A stretch of DNA of 64,000 bases from Spongilla lacustris (lineage: Eukaryota > Porifera > Demospongiae > Spongillida > Spongillidae): positions 2,914,032-2,978,031 of the forward strand of contig OX442436.1 of the NCBI GenBank assembly GCA_949361645.1, in the 5' to 3' direction. A program made the translations under genes and the position numbers. Below are positions 52,221 through 61,695 of the stretch, in pieces. The notes beneath the pieces were generated by a model. That model made no database searches and was not told the DNA's origin. It saw nothing but the letters and a program-made list of their open reading frames with translations. Every line of letters begins with the position of its first letter. Position 1 is the stretch's first letter.

Positions 52221-53297
52221 TTTTTAACAGCGGATCAATACGTAAATAATCCTTCACGATCGTCGTGCAGTTTATACATCTTACTTTTGTCGTTAATAGT
52301 CGTTCTCGATCCAGCATAATATCATTCGTGATATTGCGTCGTATACGCATGCACAAAAAATCTTTTAAAAACGTAATGAATTGACATCATACAATGCAAT
52401 ACATACTAACACACTAAACCTATCAATCGGTTTCCTTCTTCTTCTACAGTCTTCTTGCTCTTCATACTAAAACCTACGAGTATTTCTGGCTTGTCAAGGC
52501 CAAATCTTATGGCATCTGCAGCTGGGTAAAAAATGCACATGTATTAAACAATCATGACTGAAATTTATACTTATTACCATGCATTAACTAATTTAACTTT
52601 CTCTTGATCTAAAACAACTCTTGCTAGCCCCTTTTACATTGCTTTAAATCACAAGTCTCTCTGAATACAGAATTTATTTTATGGGGAATGCTTATAAAAT
52701 CCTTCCCATCAATCCAACCGGCAATGAATACATCAATATGCAATTTTTATTACACATTATGTTATAATTTTTTAATGTTTTATTATTTGTGTTATAATGA
52801 TGTAAAAACAAAAATAATATTCTAAAAACGTGTTTGTGCTCTATTAACCCAAAGAACTGATACAATATTTACATGGGGGACAGCATCGAGGAAGTATATG
52901 CTTTCCCTGATTTCATTACTCTTTACAGTTTCAATTTTTCAAGTTAAAAAACAATTTAAATTTGATAATTTGGTACTGTATTCATTTTTACCCAAAGAAA
53001 TCTGTTTCTATGAGACATGATACATCCAACACAACTTTTCCCATATTTTTTCTATGTCCCATTCTTAAAATACACCATTTTTAAAGTCGTTTCCCCATTC
53101 TACATGGATTGAGTGAGCTAAATGTATTTGAAGTTAGTTTTGCAAATGCCCATCACTCTATCCATGTATTTTATTAAAATGAAGAAGTGTATCTTAAGAA
53201 TGAAACACAGGCAAAACTAAGTTGTATACTAAGAAAGCATAACATGTAACACCTAAGCTATTGCACAAAACCATACAAGTATGGTATTAAATTTCCC

Positions 53298-54330
53298 GCT
53301 AACCTCATGAGGCCACACCATGGATGAAGGTCACACATCTTCAAATCAGTGTCGTAGCATTCAGGACAGTACAGGTAACACCAGAGCTATATTCTAAAAA
53401 AATACACAAGTCGATTCATACATTGTAAGTATGCGTATTAATAATTAGCATTTACCCTGCTAACTTGATGAGGCCACACCAATGAAGGTCACACATCTTC
53501 AAATGTGGTAGCATTCAGGACAGGTAACACCAAAGCTATTCTAAAAAAATGCACAAGTCGATACATACATTGTACATAAGTATATGTGTATTAATAATTA
53601 GCATTTTCCCGCTAACCTGATGAGGCCACATCAATGAAGGTCACACATCTTCAAATGTGGTAGCAGTCAGAACAGGTACATGTAACACCAAAGCTATTCT
53701 AAAAAAATGCACAAGTCGATACATACATTGTACGTATATGATTAGCACTATCCCGCTAACCTTACGAGGCCACACCAATGAAGGTGACATACATGTACCT
53801 TGAAACATGCCGGTAGAATTCAGGACAGGTAACACCAAAGCTATTCTAAAAAAATGCACAAGTCGATACATACATTATACATAAGTATATGTGTATTAAT
53901 AATTAGCATTTTCCTGCTAACCACTTGAGGCCACACCCATGAAGGTGACATACACCCATGAAGGTTACACATCTTCAAATGTGGTAACATTCACGAAATG
54001 TAACACCATTTCTATTATTAAAAAATGCACAAGTCCATAAATACATTGTAAGTATGTATTAATAATTCAAATTTTCCTGCTAACCTCATGAGGCCACACC
54101 AATGAAGGTCACACACCTTCAAATGTGGTAGCATTCAGGACAGGTAACACTAAAGCAATTTTTTTAAAAATGCACAAGTCCACACATACAGTATGTGTAT
54201 TAATGATTGATATCTTTCAGCTAACCTGATGAGGCCACACACATGAAGGTCACACAACTCCCTGGAGACCTTCAAAAGTGGTACAGGTGCTGATTTGGAA
54301 GCACTCAGGACATGTAACACCATAGATATT
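53298..54330. repeat. Minisatellite, about seven copies, 140-160 bp period
   Basis: The anchor GCTAACCTGATGAGGCCACA (with variants) occurs near 53298, 53458, 53612, 53754, 53917, 54078 and 54220. Each copy continues with GAAGGTCACACATCTTCAAA, GTGGTAGCATTCAGGACAGG, TAACACCAAAGCTATTCTAA and AATGCACAAGTCGATACATA. Copies differ by small indels. Confidence 0.9.
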
Positions 54331-54859
54331 CTAAAGAATGCCCACCTTCATGCTTATGAAAGTCACACACCTTCAAAAATATAATTTGTACAACTGGTGA
54401 TTTATAAGCACTTCAACTTACTAACGGCACAAGTCTTCTTTCCATGGTCTTAATGAGAACGACGGGATCTCTGCCGTGTCCCGCTGATACGGTAGAGAAC
54501 ATATATCATCTGCCACCAAGCGTATATCTGTGAATCAAGCAACCACTCGCGCACCAAAGACGTACCGAATCTCCATACAGAAGTGGGTGTTTAAAACCAG
54601 TTGCTGTGCGCAGTGCTGCTATCGCTTGTCCCCAGATCCAATTTATTATTATTTTAATTCAAATTATCGGGTAATTAGACTTTCCGGTAGGCTTTATAAG
54701 TGTGTTTGTCCACTCATCATGTTAAGGGGTGAAATAGAGACTATTATGATACGGTCTGCTGTGTTGGGCTATTGTAAAGTTGTGTGTCTTGAAATCAAGA
54801 CGCTGCTGGTTCGAATCCTCCTGAGTGTCGTTTTTTCTTCCATGAAAAGATCATACAAT

Positions 54860-55200
54860 GCATCGTTACCAATCGTGCTAAATCGTGCTATTTCGTTGTA
54901 GCATATAGGTGGCTTAGTAATCGTGCTAAATCGTGCTATTTCGTGCTATTTCTTTGTATGTAAGAAATATATATATTTTTTTCCTGTAAGGATCATAAAC
55001 GATAATAAGCTTTCGTATATGATTATTCATTATCGTACTAAATCGTGCTATTTCGTTGTAGCATATAGATCGTCTTTGTAAACGTCTTAACGTGCTATTT
55101 CATTGTATGTTATATATATAATGATCATAAACGATAATACGCTTTCGTATATGATTTAATGATCATAAACGATAATACGCTTTCCGTATATGATTAATCC
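54860..55200. repeat. Short interspersed repeats
   Basis: TAAATCGTGCTATTTCGTTG recurs about four times. GATCATAAACGATAATACGC followed by TTTCGTATATGAT recurs three times, in places in tandem. Confidence 0.8.
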
Positions 55201-55776
55201 GTTCTTAAAAACGTTCTGTATATTTTGTACCAATATGATAAATCTCTTTTATATATGCAACGTATTGATCGATCGTGTATTATCCTGACATGATGCATAA
55301 TACGCGCCAGTTTTAAGATCGGTAACAATCATCTATTATCGTTATAATGAAGTATAGTCATATTTCCGTGCGCGATAAAACTTTTAAGATTCTGCACGAT
55401 CGTTTATTATCATTATGATGGTAGGACGTATGAAATTCATTGTGCGAAATTATATCGCTCACATAGCACGAAGGAAATATTCTGATACGATCGTAAACGA
55501 TCTTTCACGGATTTTTTGCTGGGTAAGACATAAAATTAAGTGCGTGGTAATCAATACTGAAGAATATCAGCTCCAGTAATACTTCACTCAAGTGCTAGTA
55601 GCGAGCGGGAGTAGGGGTGTCGTATTGCAAGAATGCGGTCATGATGGAGCAAATGCTCCCACACTACTAGTCCTGTGATCTGTACCCGAATTCTTCCATG
55701 TTTCGTTTGCATGAGGCAGTTTGGTAGTAAGCGTCGTAGCTTTTGTTCCTCGTGGTATGAAAAGTACCACTGCATG

Positions 55777-56734
55777 CAGGGGCGGCGGAGCAGGGGGGGC
55801 AGGGGGGGCTATTGCCCCCCCAAATATCGAGGTGGGGGGGCTCAGCCCCCCTTGCGCTACCATCAGGTTATGAATAACTTTAATCTTATTGCGAGCGCGT
55901 GTTCTCCGAGATTGTTGTACTGCTTCAGCTTGTGACTGTGAGTTTAGTCTCGCAAGCCAGACCTACTTAACGATCGATATACAATGGACTGGGGACTAGG
56001 ATAAGTACTAAATGTCTTGGTCCCCAGTCCATTGTAATCAATAACGAAGTAGGTCTGGCTTGCAAGGCTAACTGTTATGTTTTGTCAGTTTGGGTGTGCA
56101 TGTGTATACGGATGAAATGAATTAAGACAGGTTCTATTGCTTGAATGCATGATGGTCCGTTCCGAAGAAAGATACTAAAGGCAAAGGTTACAAAGTGCGG
56201 TTTTGAATTGGGGGAACGAATTCGAAGAGAGTAGTTCTGTGAGTTGTCGAGGCAGCACCCTTAAAAACTACAAGACATCAAAATCAAACGCAAGTATATA
56301 GACATTATTTACCTATATTTGAGATCCTCCATGACAGAACTGAAGATTTAATAACTGCTTCATCTTGCATGTGCATAAAGAACTAGCAATCTGGAGGATG
56401 AATTAAATGATCGTGCAGCGAATTCGGTACATTTCCCACCAAAAAAAAAAGGCCCGTGCTTAAACGAGCGCATTGACATAATCATGAAATCATGAACGCA
56501 GTTGCGTGCTATTCTTTAAAATCTTGTTGGAGTACCGGTTCTTTTCTGAAATGCCGTTGAAACAGGGTACGCGGAAGCATGAACGATTACGAAGATACGC
56601 TTGTTTTTTTTAAAACACGGACCATTTTTTTCCCGGTGGGGGCAGAGGGAGGGGGGTACGGTACGCCATGGGTATGAAATAATTATCTTTTTTACCACTG
56701 CCCCCCCAAATATGGACACCCTCCGCCGCCCCTG
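55777..56734. mobile_element. 958-bp non-autonomous inverted-repeat element inside the hAT relic
   Basis: Perfect 14-bp terminal inverted repeats CAGGGGCGGCGGAG / CTCCGCCGCCCCTG, flanked by the 5-bp duplication GCATG (55772-55776 and 56735-56739). It splits the coding remains of the TTF domain. The interior has G/C-rich subterminal blocks (GCCCCCCCAAATAT near both ends), a nested hairpin and no transposase. Confidence 0.75.
55946..56071. repeat. Hairpin nested in the 958-bp element
   Basis: The arms GCAAGCCAGACCTACTT...TACAATGGACTGGGGAC and GTCCCCAGTCCATTGTA...AAGTAGGTCTGGCTTGC are near-perfect reverse complements of about 45 bp around a loop of about 25 bp. Weaker pairing extends to the outer edges. 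Confidence 0.85.
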
Positions 56735-57663
56735 GCATGGTTGCATTACCTTGAAGAAGATGCCGTCTTATGTTTCTATTGCGCTACTGCAGTCCAGTTA
56801 AAGATACCAATGAGAGGGTACATGGATACAGTATTTAGTACTTCTGGATTCGTTAACAAAGCATGCATGCATTGCGATGCTCTTAGCATGGTTGCAGCAG
56901 CTTCGACGGAGACAATGAATGTGGGCATGTAAGTGCATGCATGCTGCATACTGAACAGAAACCATCAAGTTACATGCACTGTAAGCTCACCATTGTCATA
57001 CCTGCCACCAACGCAGTAAACGAACGAACCGTCAGTGCCCTGCGACGATTAAAGACCTGGCTAAGTCAACTGAAATACAATGCACCAATCAAGGTTAAAC
57101 TGGTGCATGCTACTGCATGTAACAAGCTTATAGCTTAACCTTACAACCATTGGCAATGAATTTTCAAGCCGCAATTCCAGTCGCTTGGACATTTTTGGTA
57201 TTTTTCCTTAATGGGTGTATGATAACGCGTGCATGCATGCATAATATGGTTCAAATCAAGAATTAAGAATTGTGGATTTAGGCTTATACGTACACATAGC
57301 ATGCCTATAAACTGATGATATGAATCAATTAGGTTGAATTTATAGGCCACAGTGACAATGTACTTACATGTTTAATGAAAAAAAAAAAAAAGAGTATTGT
57401 GCCCCCCAAACTATAAAAGTTATCTACGGCCCTGGTTAATGTCTAATTGCAAACTAAAAACAATGCGTAACAGCTGTATAAGTAATCATTGCGCGCCTAT
57501 TGTAGTAGATGAGCACGTACTGCAAGCTAATTAGCACACAAAAAAATTCATAAAACCACGAATATAAGTTCATAACATAACGCAAACATCTCCCGATAGT
57601 ATTGCACTCCCTGGTAAGAAGAAAATCGACCTCACCAGGAGGTCGAACCCAAAAAACGTGCTT

Positions 57664-57842
<179 letters not shown>

Positions 57843-57865
57843 GGACACTCCACCGTTATATATAG

Positions 57866-58015
57866 ATGGCTTCAAGTTCTGTGTTGCGTTTCATAAGAAA
57901 ATGGCTTAAAGTACGTTCAGTCATTGTATTTCAAAATGGCTTCAAGTTCTGTGTTCTGTTTCATAAGAAAATGGCTTCATGTTCAGTGTTCTGTTTCATA
58001 AGAAAATGGCTTCAA
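57866..58015 (+). repeat. 35-bp repeat cluster
   Basis: ATGGCTTCAAGTTCTGTGTT followed by CTGTTTCATAAGAAA starts at 57866, 57938, 57973 and (truncated) 58008; the middle copies are exactly 35 bp apart. The same unit occurs near 51124. Confidence 0.85.
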
Positions 58016-58578
58016 GTGTTCGGTGTTGTCCTGAGAAACCACATAAACCTCGAGGGTCTGATATTGGTAGCCAAATGAAGCTTTCAGCCATCTTTGACAC
58101 TGTTGTAAAGATATTCAGTTGCCTCTTGTATAGCCAGATCGAAAAGAAGCTTTTCATTAATGCTGATACAGCGTTCGTATCAATGATTTTTAGCAATTGG
58201 AAGGACGCTGCATGCGAAGAAATTTCCGATATGCGAGGCTACATATGTTATAAAGAAGCCTGTGTAAAGGTCATCATTTTGCCATCAACTATACATACAT
58301 CCAGCCTCTCCTTGCAACATAAAGTAGAATGCATGCAAAGAGAGGTAGCAGTGTTCTTTCGAATATGAGATTTTTAGCAAGACAAGGGTTGTCCCTAAGT
58401 CTAAGAGGGCATGATATGACAAAACAGAATAAAACTTTTTCAGTTGCTAAAACTTCGACTGACGACGTTTCGAGAATTGAGTCATGGATAAAAGAAGAAA
58501 GCATGCAGATAAGTATACATCATGATTATGGCGATGAGGATTTTACGATTGTGCCGTACCGCTCCGTCGCCGCTGCAT
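58015..58578 (+). pseudogene. Second hAT/TTF-type transposase relic
   Basis: The frames contain CCPEKPHKP, FSNWKDAACEE, a degenerate H...CYKEAC segment with VIILPST, and after a frameshift NMRFLARQGLSLSLRGHD. These fit the order CPxxPxxP ... GFxNWKDA ... HxxSxxHKEAVExxxxLP ... NIRFLARQGLxLRGxxD of TTF-zinc-finger hAT transposases. No start codon, at least one frameshift and no catalytic region. It could be a separate copy or a displaced part of the relic at 55690-57140. Confidence 0.6.
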
Positions 58579-59221
58579 AGTGTGTCAACATTATGAACTA
58601 TACATAATTTAGTACATAGATATACATAGATATACAGTAAGATAAATAACTGCACCCTACTATTGCTAATAGTCAGGGACAAAGCATCTGGAGGGGATGG
58701 CTGTGGCGTTGGCTCGAACTAAGTTGAGGTTCAATCTGCCATATAAGCCAAGGCAGCTAGGACCTCAGCCTTAGCCCTGTTGGAGCTAGTTGCAAGATGA
58801 ACTATATATGTTGCCATATAGCGCATATTATGTATGCATGTTTGGTCCAGTAACAGCAATTTGGCTGTGTAATACATCCAACCCAGCGTAAACGAGCTAC
58901 GCCGCGGAATTTGAAGTACTCGACGATGGTCATTACTACTATTCAGCAGGTCTGAAGATAGCCATTATACATGGAAAGAATTACTACTTTTATTTACTGT
59001 TAGATTTTTGATGGCGTATGTAAAGGCCGGCATACCGGCATAGATAGTTTAGAGATGGAATGGAGACTGGGTTGGAGGTGGGAACGAGCATGGATTATCT
59101 CTACTATCTTAGCTTTCTAAGTGCATGCAATTCGACTACGCTGCAGGTATTAGCCGGCTCTATCCACATACGCTTTAATAAATTTAGTAGAAGCCGCGGT
59201 CGGTCGGCAATTATGGTATCG

Positions 59222-59224
<3 letters not shown>

Positions 59225-59263
<39 letters not shown>
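59225..59263. repeat. Poly-G run (39 bp)
   Basis: 39 uninterrupted G on the plus strand; length may be inexact in the assembly. Confidence 0.9.
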
Positions 59264-59392
59264 CTAATCGTATTCATGACACTTTTAATCCTACATACAT
59301 GTAGAACCTACTATCGTAGGTCCCGATATTCATATTGCGGTCGAAAAGGTCTATTCACCCAGGCTTTTCTACATTTGTATCATAAATGGTGA

Positions 59393-59475
59393 TTGTATCA
59401 TAGCAAAAAACATATTTGAAACATCGATCTTAGCAAGCAGATATGTATCAAAAATGTTTTGCTAGTATGATACAA
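59393..59475. repeat. Imperfect hairpin
   Basis: The left arm TTGTATCATAGCAAAAAACA and following bases pair imperfectly with the right arm ATGTTTTGCTAGTATGATACAA. Confidence 0.55.
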
Positions 59476-59810
59476 ATACACTTATCTGATCAATTATGTA
59501 TACGCTTGCGGAGATGAATGTTTTACATATTTGATATAAAATGAACTTTCCTGGTGGTGTATGATTATCTCCACCCTCTGTTCGCAAGTGCGCGTGCTAA
59601 AAAGGTGAAGGCTGAAAATGGAATCCCGCACGATCATATTTGTAAGTACAGATACTAAAGATGTGAAATTGTTACCAAGTGAAATGAAGTGCTCCCTAAT
59701 AACTGCTACTCACTCTGAGGTGATAGGTAGGATGAACGTCAGATCGATCGGATGACTGAACTCAAAAATGTAAAATTTTACGTTAATCGCAATAAGGAGT
59801 TTTTACAACA

Positions 59811-61695
59811 ATGGTAGAGAAATATAGCAAACAAGGAAAGGACTGTATTTTTGCTATACAAGGCTGTGCCGTAATTTGCATCAGCCGCAATTCACTGAAA
59901 GCAAGGGAAATGATATTATGTCTACAAAGACCATGAAATATATTTAATTGTGGGTAGCACTGATGGTTTGAAATCAGAACTTCTAAAAGACATCAGGGTG
60001 ACCTGCAAAAAAGCTGGTTTTGATGAAACGTTTACAAATAAGATTTTGCAAAAGTGCAACTGTGATGACAATGAAGAGTGCACACAAGTTGTAGCAAGAA
60101 GTAAAGACACCGTCCTTCGCATCATAGTGTCACCTACAGTTACAGAATTTGAAGGCTTCATGAAGCAAGCATTGCTTCTGCGTTGTAGTAGAGTTTCGCT
60201 TAAGATTGTCTATTGCGGTCATGGGACAATAGCTGGCCGCATTTGTTTATTTGATGAAGATTATAGCAGTGCAGAACTGTTAGAATTATTGAAAACTACT
60301 AAACTTTGTCATTATCCATCAGATATAGGATAATATTTAAAATGCTGCTACGCAATTAACGTAGTATCAAAACTTGCTGAAAAAGATGCACTGCAATTAC
60401 TAAAAATAAATTGCATCAATTATACTAGACAGTGATGCTGATGCAAGTACATGTATTCTGAAGGCATATCATGGTGACCAAGAAGAAAATGATAAATTTC
60501 AAAAGAACTATATTTCCAAAATGGGACAACGCAGTTTACTTACAAGCAACCAGCGATTGAATCTATTTCCACTTTCAGTTCGTTCATTAAAGGCTGATGG
60601 ACTGCTTTATGTAGCACTAGGTATGGATGAAGATTTAGGTGTACAAGAAAATGAGACACTATGTAAATTTCGATCAAAATGGTATCAAGATGAAGGAAAC
60701 TCTGATAGTTTAGATAGGTTGTTTAACCTACAACCACCATCTAACCCACATTCAGAAGAGAATCCAATAGTAAAGGTATTGTGCGCAAATCGTGGAGACA
60801 GTGCTTTGTTCAGCTGGAAATTTTGGAATGTTCTAATTGATGGTGGGTTAAACAATTCAAAAAAAAAATCCCCCTTGTTTTTGCAAAAACATATGCAAGC
60901 TTAATAAACTTGACTTGGTTGTTTTCACACATGGGGATGCTGACTATGTCAATGGTCTGCTTCCATTTGTCAAAAAAATTTCAAATGATACAAAGAAAAG
61001 TAAACCTAAATTTATAACAAGTGCAGCTTTTTTTTGCACAATGGCATGCAGTTATCAGGTAATCGTGGCTGGAGTTCTGCTTGTGAGTTACACAAATATG
61101 CCACAGAAGCTGGTATAGAATGCTTTATGAATATTTCTGAACATTTTGAGGACAACTATGGCAGTAACAAAATTCTGATAAAATTCATTCACCCACCACC
61201 AAACAGTATACTTTTGAATAAAGCTCTTAGTGAACTACAATCCTACTAGGGAAAACCCCCTGATTAACGAAGCTTCAGTGGTGGTATACATTGAATGTTT
61301 GGCAGATGGTTGCAAGCATAGACTTTTGTTCACTGGAGATGCAGATGGTATAGATGTCATTACAGCACTCAGTGAGAATAATTTAGTGGACGAAGAATTC
61401 TCATATGTTGACATGCCCCATCATGGCAGCGACGATAAAAATCTTGCACACTTTCTGAGTTATATAAAGACCAAATATATAGTAGTAATGGAAGACCCGA
61501 AAGTATAAGCACCCAGGTAAAACGATAACTGCATTATGTGACTATATGGAGAAAAATGACACATGTAACCTGTACTTCAATTATAACCAGCCAAAATATA
61601 AAAAATACGATCAACTTCAGTGATTAGGAGCCAGAGTACACTATGAACCTTACCATGACGATGCAATGGACGAATGTGTACAAATAGAATTTAGG
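59811..61695 (+). pseudogene. Broken gene: caspase-like module plus ComEC-type metallo-beta-lactamase fold
   Basis: Consecutive pieces in changing frames read as one protein. The ATG at 59811 opens a short region (GCAVICISRNSLKAREMI). After a shift near 59934 comes VGSTDGLKSELLKDI and a caspase-like core: RVSLKIVYCGHGTIAGR with a candidate catalytic His, LFDEDYSSAELLELLK, an in-frame TAA at 60331, then YLKCCYAINVV with a candidate catalytic Cys about 42 residues after the His. Further on, NPIVKVLCANRGDSALF and NVLIDGG open a metallo-beta-lactamase fold with LDLVVFTHGDADYVNG (metal motif, Tyr in place of the last His), LLFTGDADGID and DMPHHGSDDKN. The tail ends ECVQIEF at 61695. The single stop and about six shifts, several at homopolymers (A-run near 60863, T-run near 61028), mean either a pseudogene or base-calling indels. 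Caspase plus MBL combinations are known from bacterial conflict systems and some invertebrate proteins; its role here is unknown. Confidence 0.6.

Larger units (their letters stand above)
51769..55525. mobile_element. 3.8-kb TA-flanked element with CCCAGCAAAAAA termini
   Basis: Left end TACCCAGCAAAAAA and right end TTTTTTGCTGGGTA are perfect 14-bp inverted repeats; with TA as target duplication the TIR proper is CCCAGCAAAAAA. The interior has no transposase. It consists largely of tandem and scattered repeats: a 194-bp duplication (51834 and 52028), a minisatellite with a period of about 150 bp (53298-54330), and AATCGTGCTATTTCGTTGTA / GATCATAAACGATAATACGC repeats (54860-55200). Abundant CGATCGTA-like words link both ends. 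TA flanks recall Tc1/mariner-type integration, but the class is not established. Confidence 0.55.
55690..57140 (+). pseudogene. hAT transposase relic (TTF zinc-finger part and C-terminal dimerisation part)
   Basis: Pieces of a hAT-type transposase with an N-terminal TTF zinc-finger domain can be read. RQFGSKRRSFCSSWYEKYH lies at 55707-55770. It is interrupted by a 958-bp insertion, then continues WLHYLEEDAVLCFYCATAV at 56739-56800 and STSGFVN near 56850. At 56980-57060 comes the C-terminal dimerisation signature IVIPATNAVNERTVSALRRL. The catalytic middle is missing, and frameshifts and stops separate the pieces. It is a dead internal-deletion copy. Assignment rests on remembered family motifs. 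Confidence 0.7.
58579..59810. other. Noncoding, with G-run and inverted repeat
   Basis: No supported gene. A G-run (59225-59263) and an imperfect hairpin (59393-59475) are listed separately. 58690-58760 resembles part of 39735-39810 (GGATGGC..TGGC..TGGCT ... TCTGCCATATA). Confidence 0.5.
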
